A stretch of 64,000 bases of DNA from Streptomyces bacillaris (GCF_003268675.1 NZ_CP029378.1:3658001-3722000), one strand, 5' to 3'. Shown: positions 24,893-34,174, counted from the stretch's first letter. A program made the numbers and translations. The notes: generated by a model not told the origin, from the sequence alone.

Positions 24893-25365
24893 CCCGCACG
24901 CCCCTCGTCCCGTACGCCGCGTACGCCCCCGTCCAGCAGCCGTCTCGTCGCCGCCGCGCCCGCCCAGACCGCCGCCAGGGCCGCGAGGACCGTCGCCACC
25001 ATGTACGCCACCGCCGCCACCAGTTCCTGACGGACCAGCAGGCCCGAGACATCGGCCGCGTACGTCGAGAAGGTCGTGAACCCGCCGAGCACCCCGACCC
25101 CCAGGAACGGCCGGACCAGCGGGTGGGTCACCCGGCCCCGCTCCACGGTCAGCACCATCAGGACGCCGATCAGGGCGCAGCCGCTCACGTTGACGACGAA
25201 CACCGTCCACGGGAAGCCGCCACGGGGGGTCGGCCAGAGCACCAGGGCCCCGTAGCGCGCGAGGGCGCCCAGCGCACCGCCCGCCGCGACCGCGCCCAGC
25301 ACCCGGGCCTGCGGGGCGGCGGGCGGTCCCGGTTCCGGAAGCTCCTCCGGCGCCTGCTCGCTCAC
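24889..25365 (-). CDS. crcB: CrcB/Fluc fluoride channel subunit (first)
   Basis: A 158-residue Fluc family protein with a 30-residue Pro/Glu-rich cytoplasmic extension, then four helices with GALGALARYGAL, FPWTVFVVNVSGCALIGVL and GVLGGFTTFSTYAADV. It pairs with the following crcB. Its GTG start overlaps the stop of the preceding metallopeptidase gene (GTGA). I saw no fluoride riboswitch upstream of the operon. Confidence 0.92.
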   Translation of the reverse strand: MSEQAPEELPEPGPPAAPQARVLGAVAAGGALGALARYGALVLWPTPRGGFPWTVFVVNVSGCALIGVLMVLTVERGRVTHPLVRPFLGVGVLGGFTTFSTYAADVSGLLVRQELVAAVAYMVATVLAALAAVWAGAAATRRLLDGGVRGVRDEGRAG

Positions 25366-25703
25366 CCGTAGCCGAGGGCGTGCAGCCGCTCGTCGTCGAT
25401 GCCGAAGTGGTGGGCGATCTCGTGGACGACGGTGATCTCGGTCTCGGCCACGACGTCCTCGTGGGTCTCGCACATGCGCAGCGTCGGGCCCCGGTAGATG
25501 GTGATCCGGTCCGGCAGCACCCCGGCGTACCACTCGCCCCGGTCGGTGAGCGGGGTGCCCTCGTAGAGCCCGAGCAGGTCGGGGTCGCCGGGCTCCGGTT
25601 CGTCCTCGACGAAGACCGCCACGTTGTCCATCAGCCGCATCAGCTCCGGCGGAATCCGGTCAAGAGCCTGGCTGACCAGTTCCTCGAACTGTTCCCGCGT
25701 CAT
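25362..25703 (-). CDS. Zincin-like metallopeptidase (DUF1025 type)
   Basis: A 113-residue minimal metallopeptidase. The HExxH motif is VVHEIAHHFGIDD (about residues 94-106), preceded by the family pattern MDNVAVFVEDEPEP and GLYEGTPLTDRGEWYAGVLPD. Substrates are unknown for this widespread family. ATG 25703 has GGAG eight bases upstream; GTG 25712 in the same frame has almost no spacing. It leads a three-gene unit with two crcB genes joined by GTGA overlaps. Confidence 0.85.
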   Translation of the reverse strand: MTREQFEELVSQALDRIPPELMRLMDNVAVFVEDEPEPGDPDLLGLYEGTPLTDRGEWYAGVLPDRITIYRGPTLRMCETHEDVVAETEITVVHEIAHHFGIDDERLHALGYG

Positions 25704-25763
25704 CTCCAGCACTCCGCCATTGTCACGTACGGGAGGCCGGTACGGGCAGGTGGCCGCGGCCTC

Positions 25764-25852
25764 TGATCCACTTCGCGGACGTTCCTGATCCACTTCGCGG
25801 CGCGTTCCTGATCCACCGCACGGGCATTCCTGATCCACTTCGCCGCCGGCTC
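25764..25852. repeat. Four-copy 22-23 bp tandem array between divergent genes
   Basis: TGATCCAC recurs at 25764, 25786, 25809 and 25831. Three units continue as TGATCCACTTCGC, and the spacers end in TTCC or CTCC. The array fills the interval between the leftward metallopeptidase-crcB operon and the rightward phosphoesterase gene. The period is not a multiple of three, so coding is unlikely. Confidence 0.8.
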
Positions 25853-25890
25853 CCCGCATGGGCGGGCCCGTACCGGGGCATACGCGCCCA

Positions 25891-27492
25891 ATGGTCCGCG
25901 TCCCGTTCCGTGCCGCAGCCCACCGCGTCCGGCACCGCCTCAGCCAGCTCGTCCGCCCGAAGTCCCGTGCGCGCAATCCCACCGGTGCTCCCGGCGACCT
26001 GAGCGCGGGGAACGGGACCCCCAACCCGTACGTCCGCGCCCTCGGCCTGCTCGGCGTCGTCGTGATCGGGGCCTGGCTCGGGCTGCTCGCCGTCGGTTCC
26101 ATCCGTACGCCGGTCGGGCCGATGGACACCAACATGACCCTGCGCCCGTCCCTCACCGGCGGCAGCAAGATCAACGTGTCCCCGCTGGGCGCCCTGGAGC
26201 TGGACTCGCACATCGCCCCGCTCCGCCTCGACGTGGACGTCGACCGCCTCGACCCGGTGCGCTCCCAGGCCCTGGTGGACCAGCCGGAACGGTTCTCCGG
26301 GCTCCAGGACGAGGTCACCCGGGACGTCGCCGCCGGCACCCGCGAGCTGGCCGTACGCTCCTGCGTCGCCGTGATCTCCGGGGCGACCGCCCTCGGCCTC
26401 GTCGTCTACCGCCGCCCGCGCCGCGCCCTGGCCGCGGGCGGGCTGGCGCTCACCCTGCTGGCCGCGTCGGGCGTCAGCGCGTACGCCACCTGGAACCCGA
26501 AGTCCGTCCTGGAGCCCAAGTTCTCCGGGCTGCTCTCCAGCGCCCCGTCCCTCGTCGGCGACGCCCGCTCGATCGTCACCGAGTTCGACATCTACCAGCG
26601 GGAGCTGGCCCGCCTGGTCACCAACGTCACCCGGCTGTACGACGCCACCTCCACGCTCCCCGTCTACCAGCCGGACCCCGGCACCATCCGCGCCCTGCAC
26701 GTCTCCGACATCCACCTCAACCCGGCGGCCTGGCACATCATCGCCTCGCTCGTGAAGCAGTACGAGATCGACGTGATCATCGACTCCGGCGACACGATGG
26801 ACCACGGCTCGGCCGCCGAGAACGGCTTCCTGGACCCGATCCGCGACCTCGGCGCCCCGTACGTCTGGGTGCGCGGCAACCACGACTCCAAGGTCACGCA
26901 GGCGTATCTGGAGAAGTTCCGGAACGTGCGCGTCCTGGACAACGGGCGAGCCGTGAACGTGGCCGGGCTGCGGATCGCCGGCACCGGCGACGCCTCGTTC
27001 ACCCCGGACCGCACCCGCCCGGTCGGCGGCAAGGCGGCCGCCGAGCTGGAGGGGATGCGCCTGGCCTCCGCCCTCCGCGACCAGGAACAGGCGGGCACCC
27101 CGGTCGACATCGCCGTCGCCCACGACCCGGCCACCGCCCGCCAGACCGACGGCACGGTCCCGCTGGTCCTCGCGGGCCACCTCCACAACCGGGTCAACGA
27201 ACAGCTCAAGGGCGGTACGCGGCTGAAGGTGGAGGGCTCCACGGGCGGCGGCGGACTGCGCGCGGTGCAGAACGAGAAGCCGGAGAAGGTGCGCGCCTCG
27301 GTGCTCTACCTGGACCGCTCGACCCGCCGCCTCCAGGCCTGGGACGAGATCACGCTCGGCGGTCTCGGGCTGACGACGGCCGAGGTCAGCCGCCATCTGC
27401 CGGAGGAGAACCTGGAGAAGGAGACCCCCGCCTCGCCCTCGCCCAGCCCGTCCCCGACGGGCTCTCCGGCGCGGCCCACCCCCTCGCCGTAA
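25891..27492 (+). CDS. Membrane-anchored metallophosphoesterase
   Basis: A 533-residue protein. It has a basic N terminus, a hydrophobic segment at about 55-75, a second pair of hydrophobic segments at about 155-200, and an extracytoplasmic calcineurin-like phosphoesterase domain from about 270. Metal-ligand blocks are visible: HVSDIHLNPAAW, IDSGDTMDHG, VRGNHDS, VAHDP and LAGHLHNRV. The tail is Ser/Pro-rich. The substrate could be a nucleotide or lipid phosphate. ATG 25891 (MVRVPFRAA) is chosen over an upstream ATG at 25858, which would run into the repeat array. Confidence 0.85.
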   Translation: MVRVPFRAAAHRVRHRLSQLVRPKSRARNPTGAPGDLSAGNGTPNPYVRALGLLGVVVIGAWLGLLAVGSIRTPVGPMDTNMTLRPSLTGGSKINVSPLGALELDSHIAPLRLDVDVDRLDPVRSQALVDQPERFSGLQDEVTRDVAAGTRELAVRSCVAVISGATALGLVVYRRPRRALAAGGLALTLLAASGVSAYATWNPKSVLEPKFSGLLSSAPSLVGDARSIVTEFDIYQRELARLVTNVTRLYDATSTLPVYQPDPGTIRALHVSDIHLNPAAWHIIASLVKQYEIDVIIDSGDTMDHGSAAENGFLDPIRDLGAPYVWVRGNHDSKVTQAYLEKFRNVRVLDNGRAVNVAGLRIAGTGDASFTPDRTRPVGGKAAAELEGMRLASALRDQEQAGTPVDIAVAHDPATARQTDGTVPLVLAGHLHNRVNEQLKGGTRLKVEGSTGGGGLRAVQNEKPEKVRASVLYLDRSTRRLQAWDEITLGGLGLTTAEVSRHLPEENLEKETPASPSPSPSPTGSPARPTPSP

Positions 27493-27498
27493 ACCGTT

Positions 27499-27528
27499 TT
27501 GGCGATAGCTCCACCCATCCCATATGCT
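27499..27528 (+). promoter_or_regulatory. Candidate promoter of the tRNA-Glu/Asp/Phe cluster
   Basis: TTGGCG at 27499-27504 and TATGCT at 27523-27528 with an 18-base spacer lie about 45 bases before tRNA-Glu. Confidence 0.5.
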
Positions 27529-27572
27529 TCTCACGTCCCCGACGCGCTGCAAAGCGAACCGGCGGGCCAATA

Positions 27573-27645
27573 GCCCTCATCGTCTAGTGGCCCAGGACGC
27601 CGCCCTTTCAAGGCGGTAGCACGGGTTCGAATCCCGTTGGGGGCA
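27573..27645 (+). tRNA. tRNA-Glu (TTC)
   Basis: A 73-base cloverleaf with anticodon loop CTTTCAA, acceptor GCCCTCA paired with TGGGGGC, and T arm GGGTTCGAATCCC. Confidence 0.95.
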
Positions 27646-27683
27646 CGTTTCACCGTGTGCGAGACTTGTTTCGCGCATTGCTT

Positions 27684-27758
27684 GGTCCTGTGGAGCAGTT
27701 TGGAGTGCTCGCCACCCTGTCAAGGTGGAGGCCGCGGGTTCAAATCCCGTCAGGACCG
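27684..27758 (+). tRNA. tRNA-Asp (GTC), copy 1
   Basis: A 75-base cloverleaf with anticodon GTC in CTGTCAA and acceptor GGTCCTG/CAGGACC. The sequence is identical to the copy at 34302. Confidence 0.95.
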
Positions 27759-27779
27759 CTGCAGTCTCTGTGGCTGCGT

Positions 27780-27853
27780 GGCTGGGTAGCTCAGTTGGTA
27801 CGAGCGATCGCCTGAAAAGCGATAGGTCGCCGGTTCGATCCCGGCCCCAGCCA
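27780..27853 (+). tRNA. tRNA-Phe (GAA)
   Basis: A 74-base cloverleaf with anticodon loop CTGAAAA and acceptor GGCTGGG/CCCAGCC. It is the last gene of the three-tRNA cluster. Confidence 0.95.
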
Positions 27854-27858
27854 CTTCT

Positions 27859-27889
27859 CGAAGGCCCCGTCCGGTGGACGGGGCCTTCG
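27859..27889 (+). terminator. Terminator of the tRNA cluster
   Basis: The perfect stem CGAAGGCCCCGTCC / GGACGGGGCCTTCG with a 3-base loop. It also lies just past the stop of the convergent ccdA-like gene at 27896. Confidence 0.8.
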
Positions 27890-27895
27890 CCGTTC

Positions 27896-28744
27896 TCACC
27901 CCTTCTCGGCTTCCTCCACCGCCGGTTCGCGCCGCCGCCAGGCCCGTACGCCGAGAGCCCCCAGCACCACCAGCACCACGGCCCCCAGCAGCACCGCGTC
28001 CGACACCCGCTCGCCCAGCTTCTGCGCCCACTGCTCGACGGCGAACGAGCTGTCGACCCCGAGCAGGCCGGGGAGCGCGGTGGTTCCGTCGTACGCGAGG
28101 AAGAGCGCGCCCAGGCCGATGAAGAAGAGGCCCGAGAGCAGCGACGTGGTGTGCAGCTCGAACCGGCCGAGCCGGACGGTCCGGCCGCGCAGCCAGGTGC
28201 GGCGGCCCAGGTCGAAGCGTTCCCAGAGCAGGGCAAGGACGAAGAGCGGGACCGCCATCCCGAGGGCGTAGACCGCCAGCAGCAGGCCGCCGTAGACCGG
28301 GCTGCCGCTCACCGCCGCCACCGTGAGGACGCTGCCGAGGATCGGGCCCGCGCAGAAGCCCGCCAGGCCGTAGACCGCGCCCAGGGCGTAGACGGAGAAG
28401 GCGGTGGTGGGGCGGATGCGGCCGCTGATCTCCGCCATGCGCTTCGACGCGAAGCCCAGGCCGACGATCTGGGCGGCCCCGAGCGCGATGATCAGCCAGC
28501 CCGCGCCGGTGACCAGGGCGTCCCGGTGGCCGTAGAAGAGCCGGCCCGCGTACGAACCGGCGGCGCCGAGCGGGACGAGCGTGGTGGCGAGACCGGCGTA
28601 GAAGATGCCGGTACGGGCCAGCAGGCGCGAGGTGGAGTCGATGGAGTACGCGAAGAAGGCCGGGAGCAGCAGCGCGCTGCACGGGCTGACCAGGGCGAGC
28701 AGTCCGCCGAGGAAGGCCGCGAAGTAGCCGATGTCCGCCGTCAC
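27896..28744 (-). CDS. CcdA/DsbD-type thiol-disulfide transmembrane transporter
   Basis: A 282-residue protein with six to seven transmembrane helices. The CcdA pattern is seen in ALVSPCSALLLPAFFAYS (Cys near residue 20) and GLAGFCAGPILGSVLTVAAV (Cys near 125), the two membrane cysteines that pass electrons from cytoplasmic thioredoxin outward. The GTG at 28744 overlaps the stop of the preceding DsbA-like gene (GTGA), so the two act together: CcdA reduces the extracytoplasmic thioredoxin-fold partner. The tail is charged (RAWRRREPAVEEAEKG). Confidence 0.88.
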   Translation of the reverse strand: MTADIGYFAAFLGGLLALVSPCSALLLPAFFAYSIDSTSRLLARTGIFYAGLATTLVPLGAAGSYAGRLFYGHRDALVTGAGWLIIALGAAQIVGLGFASKRMAEISGRIRPTTAFSVYALGAVYGLAGFCAGPILGSVLTVAAVSGSPVYGGLLLAVYALGMAVPLFVLALLWERFDLGRRTWLRGRTVRLGRFELHTTSLLSGLFFIGLGALFLAYDGTTALPGLLGVDSSFAVEQWAQKLGERVSDAVLLGAVVLVVLGALGVRAWRRREPAVEEAEKG

Positions 28745-29595
28745 TTGGCGGAGTCCTCGGAGTTCCCGGAGTCCTCTGAGCCCGTGGAGTCCTCTGCGCT
28801 GCCCGCCGTGCCGGTGGTCCTCGCCTGCTCCGCCGCCGCCTCGATCGCGCGCGTGAACGTCTCCTTCGGCTGCGCCCCCGCGATCGGGCGGCCGTTGATC
28901 AGGAACGACGGGGTGGACGTGGCGCCGATCCCGTACGCCTGCTCCTGGTCCTTCGCGACGGCCGCGCGGGCGGCCTCGCCGTCCAGGTCCTTCATGAACC
29001 GGGCCAGGTCCTTGACCCCGGCCTCCTGCGCGAGGGCCTTGACCCGGTCCTTGGAGAACCCCTTCTCCTTCGCCCCCTCGGCGTAGGCGGCCGCGTGGAA
29101 CTCCCAGAAGCGGTCCTGCTGCCCGGCGGCCCAGGCCCCGCGCGCCGCGTTCTCGGACTCCTCGCCGAAGATCGGGAAGTTGCGCCACTCGATGCGCAGG
29201 GTGCCGTTCTCCACGTACTCCTTGATCAGCTCGGGCTCGGTGTCCCGGGCGAACTTGCCGCAGTAGCCGCACTTGAAGTCGGCGTACTCGATCAGGACGA
29301 CGGGGGCGTCCGCGCGGCCCACCGCCAGCTTGTCGCCCGCGTCCCGGCGGGCCAGCTTCGCCAGCTCGGGGTAGACGCCCGCCTGGGCGTCGGCGGAGAC
29401 CTCGGCGGCGGGGCCGGTGGCGGAGGTCTCCTTCGAGGAGGAGCCGGGGGAGGTCGCCTTGTAGGAGGCGAAGCCGAGGAGACCGGCGGCCACGACGATC
29501 ACCGCGCCGTAGACGAGGGGCTTACGGGACGAGGGCCGGCTGCTCCTGGGCGCGGGCTTCTTCGACGCGGACGTGGGCTTCTTGGGCGTGGGCAT
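28741..29595 (-). CDS. Membrane-anchored DsbA-like thioredoxin-fold protein
   Basis: A 284-residue protein: a basic Ser/Pro-rich cytoplasmic start, one transmembrane helix (about 28-46), then a thioredoxin-fold domain with the active site FKCGYCGKFARDTEPELIKE (CGYC near 109-112) and the cis-Pro region GATSTPSFLING. The C-terminal tail is Ser/Glu/Gly-rich (SAEDSTGSEDSGNSEDSAK). It is the likely extracytoplasmic partner of the coupled CcdA. A disulfide oxidase or reductase role depends on redox context and cannot be settled from sequence. Confidence 0.88.
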   Translation of the reverse strand: MPTPKKPTSASKKPAPRSSRPSSRKPLVYGAVIVVAAGLLGFASYKATSPGSSSKETSATGPAAEVSADAQAGVYPELAKLARRDAGDKLAVGRADAPVVLIEYADFKCGYCGKFARDTEPELIKEYVENGTLRIEWRNFPIFGEESENAARGAWAAGQQDRFWEFHAAAYAEGAKEKGFSKDRVKALAQEAGVKDLARFMKDLDGEAARAAVAKDQEQAYGIGATSTPSFLINGRPIAGAQPKETFTRAIEAAAEQARTTGTAGSAEDSTGSEDSGNSEDSAK

Positions 29596-29661
29596 GCGGC
29601 ACTCCGTGCTGTGGTGCGGAAGAACGAGAAAGGTGGTGCGGGTCGGGGCGGGAGCCGCGGC

Positions 29662-30099
29662 CTACACCCGTAGCACGGAGAGTTCGACGGGGGTCGGGGT
29701 GGCGGGGGCCGGGGCGCGGGCCCGTATCCCTGAGGGCTCCTCGGCCGACAGGGCGCCCGTCGTGGCGGGCGGCAGCCCCCACGGGGCGAGGCCGGGTGCC
29801 TGGTCGTACGCGGCACGGGCCCGGGTCGGGACGGCCGGTTCGCCCTCGTGGTCGTGGAGCTTCCCGCAGCCGGGGACCCGGGTGTCCGCGTCGGCGGCCT
29901 CCACCACGGGGGCCGGGGCGACGGTCGTGGCCACCCGTACGCCAGTGCTCGCCCCGGCAGTCGCCTCGGGCGTCTCCCGGGCGGAGACCGCCACCGGGGA
30001 AGGCGAACCGGCGGCGGAGGAGGCCACCACCGGCCCGCACAGCAGCCCCATCACGACCGCGAGCAGCGCCGTCAGACAGCACCACTGCGTACGGGACAC
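29662..30099 (-). CDS. Small secreted protein, unknown function
   Basis: A 145-residue protein with GTG start behind GAAAGG. The N-terminal signal sequence TQWCCLTALLAVVMGLLCGP is followed by an Ala/Thr/Pro/Val-rich mature region with a single obvious Cys (RVPGCGKLHDHEGEP). No domain is recognised. It sits between the dsbA-like gene (same strand, 66 bases downstream) and the divergent hrpA. Confidence 0.55.
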   Translation of the reverse strand: MSRTQWCCLTALLAVVMGLLCGPVVASSAAGSPSPVAVSARETPEATAGASTGVRVATTVAPAPVVEAADADTRVPGCGKLHDHEGEPAVPTRARAAYDQAPGLAPWGLPPATTGALSAEEPSGIRARAPAPATPTPVELSVLRV

Positions 30100-30241
30100 G
30101 GGACCGGCACCTTTCGTACGGGGAGGGGCTGACGGGACGGGGCCGAGCGTTCGGCTGCCTGAAAGGGTACGTGGCGCGTGACGCACTCCGCCCGAAATGC
30201 GGTCGCCACTCCTCGCGCCCGGGTGAGATCCTGGGATCCGT

Positions 30242-33200
30242 ATGTCTACTTCCTTCGCCGATCTCCAGTCCCAGCTCGGACAGCTCTCGCTCCGTGACGC
30301 GAACCGGCTCGGCCGGCGCCTCGAAGGAGCGCGCCGCATCCGCAAGCCCGAGGCCCGCCAGTCCGTGCTGGACGAGATCGCGGCCGAGGCGGGCAAGGCG
30401 GCCGACCGGCTCGCGTCGCGCGCGGCCCGGCTGCCGGCCCTGTCGTATCCCGAAGAGCTGCCGGTCAGCCAGAAGAAGGACGAGATCCTGGAGGCGATAC
30501 GCGACCACCAGGTCGTGATCGTCGCCGGTGAGACCGGGTCCGGGAAGACCACGCAGCTGCCCAAGATCTGTATGGAGCTGGGGCGCGGCGTCCGGGGCAT
30601 GATCGGGCACACCCAGCCCCGCCGGATCGCGGCGCGCACGGTCGCGGAGCGGGTCGCGGACGAGCTGAAGACGCCGCTGGGCGAGACCGTCGGCTGGAAG
30701 GTCCGCTTCACCGACCAGGTGAACCCGGAGTCGACGTATCTGAAGCTGATGACGGACGGCATCCTGCTCGCCGAGATCCAGACGGACCGCGAGCTGCTGG
30801 CGTACGACACGATCATCATCGACGAGGCCCACGAGCGGTCGCTGAACATCGACTTCCTGCTCGGCTATCTGGCCCGGCTGCTGCCGCGCCGCCCGGACCT
30901 GAAGGTCGTCATCACCTCCGCGACCATCGATCCGGAGCGGTTCGCGCGCCACTTCGGGGACGCACCGATCGTGGAGGTCAGCGGGCGGACGTATCCCGTC
31001 GAAGTTCGCTACCGCCCTCTCCTCGAAGAGGACAGCGAGGACTCCGACCGCGACCAGATCACCGCGATCTGCGACGCCGTCGACGAGCTGAGCCACGAGG
31101 CCCCCGGCGACATCCTGGTCTTCCTCTCCGGGGAGCGGGAGATCCGGGACACGGCGGACGCGCTGAACAAGCGCAACCTCAGACACACCGAGGTGCTCCC
31201 CCTCTACGCGCGCCTCTCGCACGCCGAGCAGCACCGCGTCTTCCAGCGCCATACGGGACGCCGCATCGTCCTCGCGACGAACGTGGCCGAGACCTCGCTG
31301 ACCGTCCCCGGCATCAAGTACGTGATCGACCCGGGCAACGCCCGTATCTCCCGCTACAGCCACCGCACCAAGGTCCAGCGGCTGCCGATCGAGCGGATCT
31401 CCCAGGCCAGCGCCAACCAGCGCAAGGGCCGCTGCGGCCGTACGTCGGACGGGATCTGCATCCGGCTCTACTCGGAGGACGACTTCGTCACCCGGCCGGA
31501 GTTCACCGATCCGGAGATCCTGCGGACCAACCTGGCCTCCGTCATCCTCCAGATGACCGCCGCCGGGCTCGGGGACATCGAGAAGTTCCCCTTCATCGAC
31601 CCGCCGGACCACCGCAACATCCGCGACGGCGTCCAGCTCCTCCAGGAGCTGGGGGCCCTCGACCCGGCGGAGAAGGATCCGAAGAAGCGGCTCACCCCGC
31701 TCGGCCGCAAGCTCTCCCAGCTGCCCGTCGACCCTCGGCTGGCCCGGATGGTCATCGAGGCCGACCGCAACGGCTGCGCCCGCGAGGTCATGGTCATCGC
31801 CGCCGCGCTCTCCATCCAGGACCCGCGCGAGCGGCCCGCCGAGAAGCAGACGCAGGCCGACCAGCAGCACGCCCGGTTCAAGGACGAGACCTCCGACTTC
31901 CTCGCCTTCCTCAATCTCTGGCGCTATGTCCGGGAGCAGCAGAAGGAGCGCGGCTCGTCCTCGTTCCGCCGGATGTGCAAGCAGGAGTATCTGAACTTCC
32001 TGCGCATCCGCGAATGGCAGGACATCTACGCGCAGCTGCGGACGGTCGCCAAGCAGATGGGGATCACCGTCGAGGAGCCCAAGGGCGACGAGTCGATCCC
32101 CGAGCAGGCGATCCACACCTCGCTGCTCTCCGGGCTGCTGTCGCACATCGGGCTGAAGGACACCGAGAAGAACGAGTACCTGGGCGCGCGCAGCGCCAAG
32201 TTCGCGATCTTCCCCGGGTCGGCGCTCTTCAAGAAGCAGCCCCGGTTCGTGATGTCGGCCGAGCTGGTGGAGACCTCCCGGCTCTGGGCGCGGGTCAACG
32301 CCAAGGTCGAGCCCGAGTGGATCGAGCCGCTGGCCCAGCACCTGGTGAAGCGCACCTACAGCGAGCCGCACTGGGAGAAGGACCAGGCGGCGGTGATGGC
32401 GTACGAGCGGGTCACCCTCTACGGGGTGCCGATCATCGCCCAGCGCAAGGTCAATTTCGGCCGGATCGACCAGGAGGCCTCGCGGGATCTGTTCATCCGC
32501 AACGCCCTGGTCGAGGGCGACTGGCGCACCCACCACCAGTTCTTCCACGACAACCGCAAACTGCTGGGCGAGGTCGAGGAGTTGGAGCACCGCGCCCGAC
32601 GCCGCGACATCCTCGTGGACGACGAGACGCTCTTCGACTTCTACGACCAGCGCATTCCGGAGCACATCGTCTCCGGGGCGCACTTCGACTCGTGGTGGAA
32701 GCACAAGAAGCGCGAGGAGCCGGACGCCCTCGACTTCGAGCGCTCCATGCTGATCAACGAGAAGGCCGGGGCCGTCACCAAGGACGACTACCCGGACTCC
32801 TGGCGGCAGGGGAAGCTCAAGTTCAAGGTGACCTACCAGTTCGAGCCGGGCGCGGACGCGGACGGTGTGACCGTCCACATCCCGCTCCAGGTGCTCAACC
32901 AGGTCACCGCCGAGGGCTTCGACTGGCAGATCCCGGGGCTGCGCGAGGAGGTCGTCACCGAGCTGATCCGCTCGCTGCCGAAGCCGATCCGCCGCCACTA
33001 CGTCCCCGCGCCGAACTACGCGGAGAAGTTCCTGGACCGGGCCGTCCCGCTCCAGGAGCCGCTGCCGGTCACCCTCGCCCGTGAGCTGCACCGGATGGTC
33101 GGGGTGCCGGTCACGGCGGACGACTTCGACCTCTCCCGGGTCCCGGACCACCTGAAGATCACGTTCCGGATCGTCGACGAGCGGCGCCGCAAGGTGGCCG

Positions 33201-34174
33201 AGGACAAGGACCTGGAGGCGCTCCGGCTGAAGCTGCGCCCCAAGGCCCGTCAGGCCCTCTCCAAGGCCGCCGCGGCGACCGCGGGGCCCTCGGGCGAGTC
33301 CGTCGAGCGCTCGGGCCTCACGGACTGGACGATCGGCACGCTGGACAAGGTCTTCGAGACGCGGCGGGCCGGGCAGCCGGTGAAGGCGTACCCGGCCCTG
33401 GTGGACCAGGGCGAGACAGTCGCCGTACGGCTCTTCGACACCGTGGCCGAGCAGCAGCAGGCGATGTGGCGCGGCACCCGGCGGCTGATCCTGCTGAACA
33501 TCCCGGTGAACCCGGCGAAGTTCGCCTCCGACCGGCTCACCAACCAGCAGAAGCTGGCCCTCTCCCGCAATCCGCACGGCTCGGTCCAGGCCCTCTTCGA
33601 GGACTGCGCCACCGCCGCCGCCGACCGGCTGATCGCCGCGCACGGCGGCCCGGCGTGGGACGAGAAGGCGTTCCGGACGCTGTACGACAAGGTCCGCGCC
33701 GATCTCGTGGACCTGACCGTCCGCACGGTCGACCAGGTGCAGCAGGTGCTGGCCGCCTGGCAGGCCTGTGAGCGGCGGCTGAAGGCGACCACCAGCCCGA
33801 CGCTGCTCGCCAACGTCACCGACGTCCGCGACCAGCTGGCCCGGCTCGTGCCGCCCGGCTTCGTCACGGCCACCGGTCTGCGCCGGCTGCCCGACCTGAT
33901 GCGCTACCTGGTGGCGGCCGACCGGCGGCTCCAGCAGATGCCGACGGCCGTGCAGCGGGACACCACGCGGATGGAGAAGGTCCACGAGATGCAGGACGAG
34001 TACGCCTGGCTGCTCGAACAGCTCCCGCAGGGACGGCCGGTGGCGCAGGAGGTGCTGGACGTCCGCTGGATGATCGAGGAGCTGCGCGTCAGCTACTTCG
34101 CGCATGCGCTGGGCACCGCGTTCCCCGTCTCGGACAAGCGGATCGTGAAGGCGATCGACGCCCTGGCGCCCTGA
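30242..34174 (+). CDS. hrpA: ATP-dependent RNA helicase HrpA (DEAH box)
   Basis: A 1310-residue DEAH-box helicase. Walker A GETGSGKTTQLPK is at about 98-110, DEAH in IIIDEAHERSLNIDFLLGYL near 182-200, then TSATIDPERF, and the arginine-finger motif QRKGRCGRTSDGICIRLYSE near 395-415. It is followed by the winged-helix/ratchet, an OB fold and the long HrpA C-terminal domain (DUF3418 type). The length matches the usual HrpA of about 1300 residues. HrpA acts on mRNA and stalled ribosomes. It stands alone between the secreted-protein gene and tRNA-Asp. Confidence 0.95.
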   Translation: MSTSFADLQSQLGQLSLRDANRLGRRLEGARRIRKPEARQSVLDEIAAEAGKAADRLASRAARLPALSYPEELPVSQKKDEILEAIRDHQVVIVAGETGSGKTTQLPKICMELGRGVRGMIGHTQPRRIAARTVAERVADELKTPLGETVGWKVRFTDQVNPESTYLKLMTDGILLAEIQTDRELLAYDTIIIDEAHERSLNIDFLLGYLARLLPRRPDLKVVITSATIDPERFARHFGDAPIVEVSGRTYPVEVRYRPLLEEDSEDSDRDQITAICDAVDELSHEAPGDILVFLSGEREIRDTADALNKRNLRHTEVLPLYARLSHAEQHRVFQRHTGRRIVLATNVAETSLTVPGIKYVIDPGNARISRYSHRTKVQRLPIERISQASANQRKGRCGRTSDGICIRLYSEDDFVTRPEFTDPEILRTNLASVILQMTAAGLGDIEKFPFIDPPDHRNIRDGVQLLQELGALDPAEKDPKKRLTPLGRKLSQLPVDPRLARMVIEADRNGCAREVMVIAAALSIQDPRERPAEKQTQADQQHARFKDETSDFLAFLNLWRYVREQQKERGSSSFRRMCKQEYLNFLRIREWQDIYAQLRTVAKQMGITVEEPKGDESIPEQAIHTSLLSGLLSHIGLKDTEKNEYLGARSAKFAIFPGSALFKKQPRFVMSAELVETSRLWARVNAKVEPEWIEPLAQHLVKRTYSEPHWEKDQAAVMAYERVTLYGVPIIAQRKVNFGRIDQEASRDLFIRNALVEGDWRTHHQFFHDNRKLLGEVEELEHRARRRDILVDDETLFDFYDQRIPEHIVSGAHFDSWWKHKKREEPDALDFERSMLINEKAGAVTKDDYPDSWRQGKLKFKVTYQFEPGADADGVTVHIPLQVLNQVTAEGFDWQIPGLREEVVTELIRSLPKPIRRHYVPAPNYAEKFLDRAVPLQEPLPVTLARELHRMVGVPVTADDFDLSRVPDHLKITFRIVDERRRKVAEDKDLEALRLKLRPKARQALSKAAAATAGPSGESVERSGLTDWTIGTLDKVFETRRAGQPVKAYPALVDQGETVAVRLFDTVAEQQQAMWRGTRRLILLNIPVNPAKFASDRLTNQQKLALSRNPHGSVQALFEDCATAAADRLIAAHGGPAWDEKAFRTLYDKVRADLVDLTVRTVDQVQQVLAAWQACERRLKATTSPTLLANVTDVRDQLARLVPPGFVTATGLRRLPDLMRYLVAADRRLQQMPTAVQRDTTRMEKVHEMQDEYAWLLEQLPQGRPVAQEVLDVRWMIEELRVSYFAHALGTAFPVSDKRIVKAIDALAP

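Noticed and set aside
29522..34105. A 1527-codon open frame on the minus strand opposite hrpA
   Set aside because: It is a GC-driven shadow: the plus strand encodes a full HrpA with all helicase motifs, and the minus-strand product is low-complexity with no domain.
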